A stretch of 64,000 nt of DNA from the NCBI RefSeq assembly GCF_002237655.1, contig NZ_NOKT01000016.1, forward strand, positions 1 to 64,000, in the 5' to 3' direction. Shown piece after piece: positions 56,710 through 64,000 of the stretch. The notes beneath the pieces were generated by a model. The model was given only the letters and a program-made list of their open reading frames with translations, ran no database searches and was not told where the DNA came from. The DNA is from Streptomyces sp. XY006. GTDB lineage: Bacteria; Actinomycetota; Actinomycetes; Streptomycetales; Streptomycetaceae. The translations under genes and the position numbers were made by a program. Numbering within the stretch: position 1 is the first letter of the stretch; each line of letters opens with the position of its first letter.

Positions 56710-57690
56710 GTGTTCGCTGCAGAACGTCGCCAATTGATCCTCGAAATGGTGCGAGCGAACGGGGCCGTGTCGCTCCGTGAGCTCGCCCGCGTCGTCCAGA
56801 CCTCCGAAGTGACCGTACGGCGGGACGTGCGCGCGCTGGAGGCAGAAGGACTCCTCGACCGCCGGCACGGCGGTGCGGTACTGCCGGGCGGTTTCACGCG
56901 GGAGTCCGGCTTTCCGCAGAAGTCCCATCTCGCGACCGCCGAGAAGACCGCCATCGCCGACCTCGCCGCGAATCTCGTGGAAGAGGGGGAGGCGATCGTG
57001 GTCGGGGCGGGTACGACGACCCAGGAGCTGGCCCGCCGGCTCGCCCGGGTGCCCGGCCTGACCGTCGTCACCAACTCGCTGCTCGTGGCGCAGGCGCTGG
57101 CCCACGCCAACCGGGTCGAGGTCGTGATGACCGGCGGTACGCTCCGCGGTTCGAACTACGCCCTGGTGGGCAGCGGAGCCGAGCAGTCCCTGCACGGGCT
57201 GCGCGTGTCCCGGGCCTTCCTGTCCGGGAGCGGGCTGACCGCCGAGCGGGGGCTGTCCACGTCCAACATGCTGTCGGCGTCCGTCGACCGGGCGCTGGTG
57301 CAGGCGGCCGCGGAGGTCGTGGTCCTCGCGGACCACACCAAGCTCGGGACGGACACGATGTTCCAGACCGTGCCGACGGACCTCATCACCCGCCTCGTGA
57401 CGGACGAGCCGCCCGCCCACGACGACCGTGCGGCCACGGAGCTCCAGGCACTGGCCGACCAGGGCGTGCAGATCACCGTGGCCGGGGGGCAGGGGGGTTC
57501 CGCGGGGTCGGCAGGCCCCGGGGGTGATGCCGTCCCGGCGCGTCAGCAGCGCCGGGATGTGCCGTTGCCCGGGCCTCGGCGGCAGGTGCCGGGGGGTGGG
57601 GGTGGGTTGCGGTCCACGTCGATGCTCGGGGAGCAGGGGCCGGGGCCGGGGGCTGAGCGGGCTCGGGTGGCGGATCTGCGGCGGCGGTGA
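56710..57690 (+). CDS. DeoR-family transcriptional regulator
   Basis: The 326-residue protein has the DeoR N-terminal winged helix (AAERRQLILEMVRANGAVSLRELARVVQTSEVTVRRDVRALEAEGLLDRRHGGAVL, about 3-57). A sugar-phosphate-isomerase-like sensor domain follows: ESGFPQKSHLATAEKTAIADLAANLV, VVGAGTTTQELARRL, VVTNSLLVAQAL, VMTGGTLRGSNYALVG and LADHTKLGTDTM. The last 65 residues are a Gly/Pro/Arg-rich extension not typical of the family. The ligand is probably a phosphosugar. It stands next to nucleoside catabolic genes, but its own promoter has a different inverted repeat, so its control of the CTACGCGCGTAG regulon is only a hypothesis. The GTG start may be leaderless. Confidence 0.87.
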   Translation: MFAAERRQLILEMVRANGAVSLRELARVVQTSEVTVRRDVRALEAEGLLDRRHGGAVLPGGFTRESGFPQKSHLATAEKTAIADLAANLVEEGEAIVVGAGTTTQELARRLARVPGLTVVTNSLLVAQALAHANRVEVVMTGGTLRGSNYALVGSGAEQSLHGLRVSRAFLSGSGLTAERGLSTSNMLSASVDRALVQAAAEVVVLADHTKLGTDTMFQTVPTDLITRLVTDEPPAHDDRAATELQALADQGVQITVAGGQGGSAGSAGPGGDAVPARQQRRDVPLPGPRRQVPGGGGGLRSTSMLGEQGPGPGAERARVADLRRR

Positions 57691-57780
57691 GTGCCGCGGT
57701 GGGTTGAGGGGCTGTGCGTGGTTCGGTGCTCGGCGTTGCTGCCGAGGTCGGGGCGTTGCGCAGCCCGGCGGTGCGGGGTG

Positions 57781-57873
57781 CCTCCCCCAAGCTCTTCGAG
57801 CAGGGGGTACCCCCAGCGCCCACCCGTGCCGCCCCTGGGGGTACCTCCCAGGCCGTTCAGGCACTGGGGGAGG
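57781..57873. repeat. Nested inverted-repeat element (Streptomyces interspersed repeat)
   Basis: The outer arms CCTCCCCCA (57781-57789) and TGGGGGAGG (57865-57873) enclose a second pair built on GGGGGTACCCCCAG and CTGGGGGTACC, plus CTCTTCGAGCAG and GTTCAGGCAC loops. The whole 93 bp can fold into a branched structure. It lies between the convergent deoR-like gene and accA2. Confidence 0.85.
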
Positions 57874-57907
57874 CACGACTGCCCGCAGCTTGGTAGGGGT
57901 AGCAGAG

Positions 57908-57934
57908 CGGCGCGGCCCCTGAGGGGCCGCGCCG
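57908..57934. terminator. Perfect 12-bp stem terminator 3' of accA2
   Basis: CGGCGCGGCCCC (57908-57919), loop TGA, GGGGCCGCGCCG (57923-57934). It serves accA2 on the minus strand and readthrough from the DeoR gene. Confidence 0.88.
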
Positions 57935-57952
57935 TATGCGTTGGGCTGTGGG

Positions 57953-59725
57953 TCAGTCCTTGATTTCGCAGATCGGGGCGCCCGACGTGACCGACGCGCC
58001 GATTTCCGCCGACAGGCCCTTGATCGTGCCGGAGCGGTGCGCGTTGAGGGGCTGCTCCATCTTCATGGCCTCAAGGACGACGATCAGGTCGCCCTCCTTG
58101 ACCTCCTGCCCCTCCTCGACCGCGACCTTGACGATCGTGCCCTGCATCGGGGAGGCGAGCGTGTCGCCCGAGGCGACCGGGCCCGACTTCTTCGCCGCGC
58201 GGCGCTTGGGCTTGGCGCCCGCCGCGAGGCCCGTGCGGGCCAGCGACATGCCCAGCGAGGACGGGAGGGAGACCTCCAGGCGCTTGCCGCCGACCTCGAC
58301 GACCACCGTCTCGCGGCCCGGCTCCTCGTCCGCCTCGGCGTCGGCCGGTGCGGTGAAGGGCTTGATCTCGTTGACGAACTCGGTCTCGATCCAGCGGGTG
58401 TGGACCGTGAACGGGTCCGACGAGCCGGTGAGCTCGGGCGCGAACGCCGGGTCCTTCACCACCGCGCGGTGGAACGGGATCGCCGTGGCCATGCCCTCGA
58501 CCTGGAACTCCTCCAGCGCACGCGCGGCCCGCTGCAGGGCCTCCTTGCGCGTGCGGCCCGTGACGATCAGCTTCGCCAGCAGGGAGTCCCACGCCGGGCC
58601 GATGACCGAGCCGGACTCCACGCCCGCGTCCAGGCGGACGCCGGGGCCGGACGGCGGGGCGAAGGTGGTGACGGTGCCCGGCGCGGGCAGGAAGTTGCGG
58701 CCCGGGTCCTCGCCGTTGATGCGGAACTCGAACGAGTGACCCCGCAGCTCCGGGTCGCCGTACCCGAGCTCCTCGCCGTCGGCGATGCGGAACATCTCGC
58801 GCACCAGGTCGATGCCGGCGACCTCCTCGGTGACCGGGTGCTCCACCTGGAGGCGGGTGTTGACCTCCAGGAAGGAGATCGTGCCGTCCATGCCGACGAG
58901 GAACTCGACCGTGCCGGCGCCGACGTAGCCGGCCTCCTTCAGGATCGCCTTCGAGGCGCGGTACAGCTCGGCGACCTGCTCCTCGGAGAGGAACGGCGCG
59001 GGGGCCTCCTCGACGAGCTTCTGGTGGCGGCGCTGCAGCGAGCAGTCACGGGTGGAGACGACCACCACGTTGCCGTGCTGGTCGGCCAGGCACTGGGTCT
59101 CGACGTGCCGGGGCTTGTCGAGGTAGCGCTCGACGAAGCACTCGCCGCGGCCGAAGGCCGCCACGGCCTCACGGACGGCCGAGTCGTACAGCTCCGGCAC
59201 CTCTTCCAGCGTGCGCGCGACCTTCAGGCCGCGGCCGCCGCCGCCGAACGCCGCCTTGATGGCGATGGGCAGGCCGTGCTCCTCGGCGAAGGCGACGACC
59301 TCGTCGGCGCCGGACACCGGGTCGGGCGTGCCCGCCACCAGCGGGGCGCCCGCGCGCTGCGCGATGTGCCGGGCGGCGACCTTGTCGCCGAGGTCGCGGA
59401 TGGCCTGCGGCGGCGGGCCGATCCAGATCAGCCCCGCGTCCAGCACCGCCTGGGCGAACTCGGCGTTCTCGGAAAGGAAGCCGTAGCCGGGGTGGATCGC
59501 GTCCGCGCCGGACTCCCGGGCGGCCTTCAGCACCTTCTCGATGTCGAGGTAGCTGGTTCCCGGGGTGTCACCGCCCAGGGCGAACGCCTCATCCGCGGCG
59601 CGGACATGCAGAGCGTCCCGGTCCGGGTCGGCGTAGACGGCCACGCTCGCGATCCCGGCGTCCCGGCAGGCCCGGGCCACGCGGACAGCGATTTCGCCAC
59701 GGTTGGCGATGAGCACCTTGCGCAC
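57953..59725 (-). CDS. accA2: Acyl-CoA carboxylase alpha subunit (biotin carboxylase + biotin carrier)
   Basis: From the GTG at 59725 the protein is 590 residues, the length recalled for S. coelicolor AccA2. The biotin carboxylase half has KVLIANRGEIAVRVARACRD, AIHPGYGFLSENAEFA, the ATP-grasp loop KAAFGGGGRGLKVART and EVNTRLQVEHPVTEEV (catalytic Arg and metal Glu). The C-terminal biotinyl domain (DTLASPMQGTIVKVAVEEGQEVKEGDLIVVLEAMKMEQPLNA) contains the biotinylated Lys in EAMKM. It supplies carboxybiotin to PccB-type beta subunits to make methylmalonyl-CoA and malonyl-CoA for lipid and polyketide synthesis. It is a single gene; partners pccE, pccB and birA lie 1.7-3.6 kb away. Confidence 0.95.
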   Translation of the reverse strand: MRKVLIANRGEIAVRVARACRDAGIASVAVYADPDRDALHVRAADEAFALGGDTPGTSYLDIEKVLKAARESGADAIHPGYGFLSENAEFAQAVLDAGLIWIGPPPQAIRDLGDKVAARHIAQRAGAPLVAGTPDPVSGADEVVAFAEEHGLPIAIKAAFGGGGRGLKVARTLEEVPELYDSAVREAVAAFGRGECFVERYLDKPRHVETQCLADQHGNVVVVSTRDCSLQRRHQKLVEEAPAPFLSEEQVAELYRASKAILKEAGYVGAGTVEFLVGMDGTISFLEVNTRLQVEHPVTEEVAGIDLVREMFRIADGEELGYGDPELRGHSFEFRINGEDPGRNFLPAPGTVTTFAPPSGPGVRLDAGVESGSVIGPAWDSLLAKLIVTGRTRKEALQRAARALEEFQVEGMATAIPFHRAVVKDPAFAPELTGSSDPFTVHTRWIETEFVNEIKPFTAPADAEADEEPGRETVVVEVGGKRLEVSLPSSLGMSLARTGLAAGAKPKRRAAKKSGPVASGDTLASPMQGTIVKVAVEEGQEVKEGDLIVVLEAMKMEQPLNAHRSGTIKGLSAEIGASVTSGAPICEIKD

Positions 59726-60061
59726 GATTGAGGCTCCCTCCTTGAAACAAGCCGAGTTTAGGGACTGCCGACACGGCACTTCGACCCGTCCCCAGTGGTG
59801 AGCTTGCCCACACGGAGCGTGATGCGAGGCCCGCTCGACCCGCGAAATCCCTTGTCGCACCGCGGTACGCAGTACTCCTCCGGCAAACCCTAGCCGTCCC
59901 CTGTGGTCAAGGTCTCTGTCATCACGTGCTGCGGGCCACTCCGTTTCTTTGTGGAGTCCCTACGAATGGCCCAATGATTCTTTGCCCGCCGCCGGACCCT
60001 TGTCCCGGGGTTTACCCGTTAGTAGCGTTCGCGCTGTCCCGAACGGAAGAGGGTGGGCGCG
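59726..60061. other. 336-bp divergent region between accA2 and a small membrane protein
   Basis: No gene seen. It is A/T-richer than average around 59925-59995, where promoters are expected. GAGGGAGC lies ten bases upstream of the accA2 GTG on the minus strand. No palindrome matching the nucleoside operator or other repeated motif was found. Confidence 0.5.
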
Positions 60062-60538
60062 GTGGTGCGCAGGCCGGTGGCGTGGGTCGTGGCGGTGGTG
60101 CTGTTCGCCGAGGCGTTCGGCATCGCGGCGCTCAACTGGTTCCTGGGGGTCGTCGTCGACCGGCAGGACATGTCGCTGGCCGGGCTCGATCCGCACATGA
60201 TGTCGGTGTCGTCGAAGATCGGCGGGGTCGCCTTCGGCCTCTACTTCGCGCTGTGCGGCCTGGTCGCCCTGCTCGTGGCGGTGCGCGACCGGCCCCCGGC
60301 GGGCTTCGGGCGGGTGCTGCTGATCAGCGCGGCGGTCGTGCACGCGCTGCTGGGCGCCTTCACCTGGGGGCTCGTCGGCTGGCCGGCGTTCCTGTTCATG
60401 GTGCTGGTGCTCGCCCTGATCGTGCTGCTGCTGATGACCTACGACCGTCCGGCCGAGCCCGCCGACGCGGCGCCCCGGTGCGGGGCGGGCGACGACGGGT
60501 CCCCGGTCACTTCTCCGCCGGCGCCCACAACTCCGTGA
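60062..60538 (+). CDS. Small four-helix membrane protein
   Basis: The 158-residue protein has four hydrophobic helices (WVVAVVLFAEAFGIAALNWFLGVVV, IGGVAFGLYFALCGLVALLVAV, VLLISAAVVHALLGAFTWGL, WPAFLFMVLVLALIVLLLMTY) and a polar C-terminal tail. GAAGAGGG lies eight bases before GTG 60062; GTG 60053 and 60065 are also in frame. I recognise no family function. Its last 32 bp overlap the convergent maf gene. Confidence 0.75.
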   Translation: MVRRPVAWVVAVVLFAEAFGIAALNWFLGVVVDRQDMSLAGLDPHMMSVSSKIGGVAFGLYFALCGLVALLVAVRDRPPAGFGRVLLISAAVVHALLGAFTWGLVGWPAFLFMVLVLALIVLLLMTYDRPAEPADAAPRCGAGDDGSPVTSPPAPTTP

Positions 60539-61127
60539 TGCCGACGCCCAGTTCGGCCAGGAGCCGCCGGACCAGGGGCAGGCTGATGCCGATGACGTTG
60601 CCGTGGTCGCCGTCGATGCCGTCGATGAACGGGGCCGAGCGGCCGTCCAGGGTGAACGCCCCGGCGACGTACAGGGGTTCGCCGGAGGCCACGTAGGCGG
60701 CGATCTCCTCGTCCGTCGGCTCGCCGAAGTGGACGACGGTGGACGCGGTCGCGGAGACGTACCGGCCGGTGACCGTGTCGTAGACGCAGTGGCCGGTCTG
60801 CAGCGTGCCGGCGCGCCCGCGCATCGCCTTCCAGCGGGCGGTGGCCTCCTCGGCGTCGGCGGGCTTGCCGAGGGCCTGGCCGTCCAGGTCGAGCACGGAG
60901 TCGCAGCCGATCACCAGGGCGCCCTTGACGTCCGGCCGGGCCGCGACGACGGAGGCCTTCGCCTCGGCGAGGGCGAGCGCCAGTTCGGCGGGGGTGGGGG
61001 CGGTGACGGCGTCCTCGTCGACGCCGCTCACGATCACCTCGGGGGCGAGGCCGGCCTGGCGGAGCAGGCCGAGCCGGGCGGGGGACTGGGAAGCGAGGAC
61101 GAGTCGGCGGCGCGGCTGGTCTGTCAT
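60507..61127 (-). CDS. maf: Maf-type nucleoside triphosphate pyrophosphatase
   Basis: The 206-residue protein has the Maf layout: RLVLASQSPARLGLLRQAGL (S-x-S-x-x-R substrate loop, residues 8-27), VSGVDEDAV, ALALAEAKASVVAAR, VIGCDSVLDLDGQALGKPADAEEA (catalytic Asp in C/A-D-S/T) and YVASGEPLYVAGAFTLDGRSAPFIDGIDGDHGNVIGISLPLV. These enzymes hydrolyse dTTP, UTP or modified nucleotides in the cytoplasm. It sits within the acyl-CoA carboxylase cluster, 31 bp downstream of a tiny membrane protein gene, and may be cotranscribed from pccB. Confidence 0.9.
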   Translation of the reverse strand: MTDQPRRRLVLASQSPARLGLLRQAGLAPEVIVSGVDEDAVTAPTPAELALALAEAKASVVAARPDVKGALVIGCDSVLDLDGQALGKPADAEEATARWKAMRGRAGTLQTGHCVYDTVTGRYVSATASTVVHFGEPTDEEIAAYVASGEPLYVAGAFTLDGRSAPFIDGIDGDHGNVIGISLPLVRRLLAELGVGITELWAPAEK

Positions 61128-61158
61128 GCGTTCAGCGTATCGGCGGTCCCGCGCTCCC

Positions 61159-61287
61159 TCACCTCACGCCGATCACGAGCATCACCAGCACCATGGCCAG
61201 GGCCAGGAGAACGCTCAGCCGCCGCAGCATGCCCTGCATGTCCCGCAGTTCTTCGGGCGGTTCGTTCTCGGGGTCGGACCACAGCAT
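61159..61287 (-). CDS. 42-residue single-helix membrane protein between pccE and maf
   Basis: Translation from ATG 61287 gives a polar, acidic N-terminus (LWSDPENEPPEELRDMQGML), two arginines, and one hydrophobic helix (LSVLLALAMVLVMLVIGV) ending two residues before the stop. Composition and codon use look genuine, and the gene fills the gap between pccE and maf on the same strand. I recall a similar small open reading frame at this place in S. coelicolor. Function is unknown; a membrane-tethering role for the carboxylase cannot be excluded. Confidence 0.68.
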   Translation of the reverse strand: MLWSDPENEPPEELRDMQGMLRRLSVLLALAMVLVMLVIGVR

Positions 61288-61392
61288 GAGTCCAGCGTGC
61301 GGCCTGGCGGGGCGGGGCGCCTGAGTAGGGGTACTCAAATCGGCGCCCCGCGTTCCGCCGTGCGCGGTTCCCGTGCCGCGGGGGCGAGAGGG

Positions 61393-61602
61393 CTAGCCCG
61401 GCCAGTACGTACGGCCCCACGCCGTCGGCCCCGGCTGGGGCAGGCGGTGGGCGGCGATGCGGGACGGGTCGGACCAGGAGTCGCGGGGCGTCGGCGCGCC
61501 GGGCGGCAGGGCGGCCGCCGCCGCGGCGCGGGCCCTGACCACCGCCAGGGCGGCGGCCAGCTCCTCCGGGGTCGGGTTGCCCCGTACGACCTTGATCGTC
61601 AT
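61393..61602 (-). CDS. pccE: Acyl-CoA carboxylase epsilon subunit
   Basis: The 69-residue protein begins IKVVRGNPTPEELAAALAVVRARAAA, the conserved epsilon-subunit helix, and ends WGRTYWPG, the usual aromatic tail with a W-x-x-P/S core (DSWSDPSR) in between. Epsilon subunits bind the alpha-beta carboxylase and raise its activity, and are specific to actinomycetes. It begins 15 bp after the pccB stop, so the two are cotranscribed. Confidence 0.9.
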   Translation of the reverse strand: MTIKVVRGNPTPEELAAALAVVRARAAAAAALPPGAPTPRDSWSDPSRIAAHRLPQPGPTAWGRTYWPG

Positions 61603-61617
61603 ATGGGCTCCTGGTGG

Positions 61618-63222
61618 CTAGAGGGGGATGTTGCCGTGCTTCTTCGGAGGCAGGGATTCCCGCTTGGTGCGCAGTTGACGCAGGCCCCGCACGACGTGCC
61701 GGCGGGTCTCCGACGGAAGGATCACGGCGTCGACGTAGCCGCGCTCGGCCGCGACGTAGGGGTTGAGGAGGGTGTCCTCGTACTCCTGGATCAGCCGGGC
61801 GCGCACCGCCTCCAGGTCCTCGCCGTTCGCCTCGGCCTCGGCGAGGGTGCGGCGGTGCAGGATGTTCACCGCGCCCTGGGCGCCCATGACGGCGATCTGC
61901 GCGGTCGGCCAGGCCAGGTTGAGGTCCGCGCCGAGGTGCTTGGAGCCCATGACGTCGTAGGCGCCGCCGAAGGCCTTGCGGGTGATGACCGTGATGAGCG
62001 GGACGGTCGCCTCGGCGTAGGCGTAGATCAGCTTGGCGCCGCGGCGGATGATGCCGTCGTGCTCCTGGTCGACGCCGGGCAGGAAGCCGGGGACGTCGAC
62101 GAAGGTGAGCACCGGGACGTTGAAGGCGTCGCAGGTCCGCACGAAGCGGGCCGCCTTCTCGCTGGCCTTGATGTCCAGGCAGCCGGCGAACTGCATCGGC
62201 TGGTTGGCGACGATGCCGACCGGCCGGCCCTCGACCCGGCCGAAGCCGGTGACGATGTTCGGCGCGTACAGCGGCTGCGTCTCGAAGAACTCGGCGTCGT
62301 CCAGGACGTGCTCGATCACCGTGTGCATGTCGTACGGCTGGTTCGCGCTGTCCGGGACGATCGTGTCCAGCTCGCGGTCCTCGTCCGTGACCTCCAGCTC
62401 GGCCTCCTCGGGGAAGGCCGGCGGCTCGGAGAGGTTGTTGGACGGCAGGTACGACAGCAGCTGCTTGATGTACTCGATCGCGTCCTTCTCGTCGCCCGCC
62501 ATGTGGTGGGCCACGCCGGAGGTCGCGTTGTGGGTGCGGGCGCCGCCCAGCTCCTCGAAGCCGACGTCCTCGCCGGTCACCGTCTTGATGACGTCGGGGC
62601 CGGTGATGAACATGTGCGAGGTCTGGTCGACCATCACCGTGAAGTCGGTGATGGCCGGGGAGTAGACCGCGCCGCCCGCGCACGGCCCGACGACCAGGCT
62701 GATCTGCGGGATGACACCGGAGGCGTGGGTGTTGCGGCGGAAGATCTCGCCGTAGGCGCCGAGCGAGGCCACACCCTCCTGGATGCGGGCGCCGCCGGAG
62801 TCGTTGATGCCGATGACCGGGCAGCCGGTCTTCAGCGCGAAGTCCATGACCTTGACGATCTTCTGCCCGTAGACCTCGCCCAGCGCTCCGCCGAAGACGG
62901 TGAAGTCCTGGGAGAACACGGCGACCGGGCGGCCGTCGACGGTGCCGTACCCGGTGACGACGCCGTCGCCGTAGGGGCGGTTCTTGTCGAGGCCGAAGTT
63001 GGTGGAGCGGTGCCGGGCGAACTCGTCGAGTTCGACGAACGAGCCCTCGTCGAGCAGGAGCTCGATCCGCTCACGGGCCGTCAGCTTGCCCTTGGCGTGC
63101 TGCTTCTCGACGGCGCGTGCGGAGCCGGCGTGCGTCGCCTCATCGATGCGGCGCTTCAGATCCGCGAGTTTGCCCGCGGTCGTGTGAATGTCAGGCTGCT
63201 GCTGCTCTTCCGGCTCGGACAT
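61618..63222 (-). CDS. pccB: Propionyl-CoA carboxylase beta subunit
   Basis: The 534-residue carboxyltransferase has two crotonase-fold halves: FSQDFTVFGGALGEVYGQKIVKVMD, GINDSGGARIQEGVASLGAYGEIF and LVVGPCAGGAVYSPAITDF in the first (oxyanion Gly-Gly), VLTFVDVPGFLPGVDQEHDGIIRRGAKL and FGGAYDVMGSKHLGADLNLAWPTAQI in the second. Asp423 in AYDVMG corresponds to the S. coelicolor PccB Asp422 that selects propionyl-CoA over acetyl-CoA. The enzyme makes (S)-methylmalonyl-CoA using carboxybiotin from AccA2. It heads a pccB-pccE (-small ORF-maf) unit and is divergent from birA. Confidence 0.95.
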   Translation of the reverse strand: MSEPEEQQQPDIHTTAGKLADLKRRIDEATHAGSARAVEKQHAKGKLTARERIELLLDEGSFVELDEFARHRSTNFGLDKNRPYGDGVVTGYGTVDGRPVAVFSQDFTVFGGALGEVYGQKIVKVMDFALKTGCPVIGINDSGGARIQEGVASLGAYGEIFRRNTHASGVIPQISLVVGPCAGGAVYSPAITDFTVMVDQTSHMFITGPDVIKTVTGEDVGFEELGGARTHNATSGVAHHMAGDEKDAIEYIKQLLSYLPSNNLSEPPAFPEEAELEVTDEDRELDTIVPDSANQPYDMHTVIEHVLDDAEFFETQPLYAPNIVTGFGRVEGRPVGIVANQPMQFAGCLDIKASEKAARFVRTCDAFNVPVLTFVDVPGFLPGVDQEHDGIIRRGAKLIYAYAEATVPLITVITRKAFGGAYDVMGSKHLGADLNLAWPTAQIAVMGAQGAVNILHRRTLAEAEANGEDLEAVRARLIQEYEDTLLNPYVAAERGYVDAVILPSETRRHVVRGLRQLRTKRESLPPKKHGNIPL

Positions 63223-63332
63223 CGGGATGCGGCTCCCTGCCTGCTCAAAAGGGGGGACGGTTACTCATCCGTAGAGTAGTGGGGGCCCTCCACATCGGCA
63301 GTGCGGCGTTTACCACACCTAGGGTGGCTTGC

Positions 63333-64000
63333 ATGACGCCGCGAGATGCATCAGAGCCCAACGGAAGCCGCTGGTCCGATCTGGACCGGCCGCCCCTCAA
63401 CGTCACCGCCCTGCGCCGCGGCCTGGTGCGGGAGGGGGGCCTGTGGTCGGGGGTGGAGGTCGTCCAGCGCACCGGCTCGACCAACTCCGACCTGGTCGCC
63501 CGGGCGGCCGGGGGCGAGGCCGTGGAGGGGGCCGTGCTGGTCGCCGAGGAGCAGACCGCGGGGCGCGGGCGCCTGGACCGGCAGTGGACCGCGCCGCCGC
63601 GCTCCGGCCTCTTCTTCTCCGTCCTGTTCACGCCGGGCGAGGTGCCGGTGGCGCGCTGGGGATGGCTGCCGCTGCTCACGGGGGTGGCCGTGGCGGCGGG
63701 GCTGGCGCGGGCGGCGGGCGTCGACACGGCGCTGAAGTGGCCGAACGACCTGCTGGTCACCGTGGGCGGAGAGGAACGCAAGGCCGGCGGGATCCTCGCC
63801 GAGCGGGCCGGTGACGACGGGGTCGTCATGGGAGTCGGCATCAACGTCACGCTGAAGGCGGACGAGCTGCCGGTGCCGACGGCGGGGTCGCTGGCGCTGG
63901 CCGGTGCCGTGAGCACGGACCGGGATCCGTTGCTGCGGGGCGTGCTGCGGTCCCTGGAGGAGTGGTACGGGAAGTGGCGTGCGGCCGGGGGCGACCCGAG
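63333..64000 (+). CDS. birA: Biotin-[acetyl-CoA-carboxylase] ligase (3' truncated by window end)
   Basis: About 222 residues are visible with no stop. After a 20-residue leader come LNVTALRRGLVREGG, VVQRTGSTNSDLVARAAGG (biotin/S-T-N), VLVAEEQTAGRGRLDRQWTAPP (biotinyl-AMP loop G-R-G-R), TALKWPNDLLV (K-W-P-N-D), RKAGGILAE and GVVMGVGINVTL. There is no N-terminal winged helix, so it is a ligase only and not a repressor like E. coli BirA. It attaches biotin to the carrier domain of AccA2, and its place divergent from pccB fits that job. TAGGGT eight bases before the ATG suggests a leaderless or very short-leader transcript. Confidence 0.93.
   Translation, partial: MTPRDASEPNGSRWSDLDRPPLNVTALRRGLVREGGLWSGVEVVQRTGSTNSDLVARAAGGEAVEGAVLVAEEQTAGRGRLDRQWTAPPRSGLFFSVLFTPGEVPVARWGWLPLLTGVAVAAGLARAAGVDTALKWPNDLLVTVGGEERKAGGILAERAGDDGVVMGVGINVTLKADELPVPTAGSLALAGAVSTDRDPLLRGVLRSLEEWYGKWRAAGGDP

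Noticed and set aside
59726..60061. Riboswitch or biotin operator upstream of accA2
   Set aside because: No recognisable aptamer core or palindrome was found, and the visible BirA lacks a DNA-binding domain.

Overview
The window is from an actinomycete chromosome, almost certainly Streptomyces. It is very GC-rich with strong third-position G/C bias, uses GTG starts often, and carries the unmistakable afsQ1-afsQ2-afsQ3/sigQ locus. From memory, the gene order matches the S. coelicolor core-chromosome stretch around SCO4864-SCO4927; this was not checked by search. No tRNA, rRNA, phage, insertion sequence or CRISPR array is visible.

Layout. (1) 1-6.7 kb: the 3' end of a membrane protein, then a sigma factor translationally coupled to a paralogous membrane protein, an L,D-transpeptidase lipoprotein, a B12-type acyl-CoA mutase large subunit and a LysE exporter. 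(2) 6.7-9.1 kb: an aromatic-type FAD hydroxylase divergent from a TetR regulator, with twin 15-bp operators between them, ending in a GC-rich tandem repeat. (3) 9.1-18.9 kb: two divergent operons for a sialic acid-like (probably Kdn) cell-wall glycopolymer. They encode a methyltransferase, an O-acyltransferase, a polysialyltransferase-like protein, a GT2 glycosyltransferase, a second putative glycosyltransferase, a CMP-sugar synthetase fused to a HAD phosphatase, a NeuB-type synthase and another transferase-like protein. (4) 19.8-29.8 kb: an M20 amidohydrolase, tandem BmpA-type nucleoside-binding lipoproteins, and a nucleoside ABC transporter operon ending in cdd and deoA. (5) 29.8-39 kb: a drug-type ABC exporter with a DUF4097 protein and a two-domain regulator, an AEC carrier, a STAS protein overlapping a sigma factor, an MFS/LysR pair and an alpha/beta hydrolase. 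(6) 39-47 kb: add, small secreted or membrane proteins, afsQ3-afsQ2-afsQ1, sigQ and a P-loop kinase. (7) 47-57.7 kb: deoC with two aldehyde dehydrogenase genes, a PH-domain protein, a phosphopentomutase-like enzyme, purine nucleoside phosphorylase, an LpdA-type quinone reductase and a DeoR regulator. (8) 57.9-64 kb: the acyl-CoA carboxylase set accA2, pccE, pccB and birA, with maf and two tiny membrane proteins.

The strongest unifying signal is a 12-bp palindrome, CTACGCGCGTAG. It occurs perfectly four times and as CTACGCGCGTTA twice, always 17-78 bp before a nucleoside gene or operon: both bmp lipoproteins, the ABC-cdd-deoA operon, add, the deoC-aldehyde dehydrogenase operon, and the PNP-pentomutase unit. 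Together these genes describe a complete route: nucleoside uptake, deamination, phosphorolysis, pentose-phosphate isomerisation, deoxyribose-5-phosphate cleavage and oxidation of the acetaldehyde released. The two aldehyde dehydrogenase genes look like a split form of the two-domain ALDH16 enzyme, the second being a catalytically dead half. I regard this regulon, and the coupling of deoC to a split ALDH16, as the most interesting content of the window.
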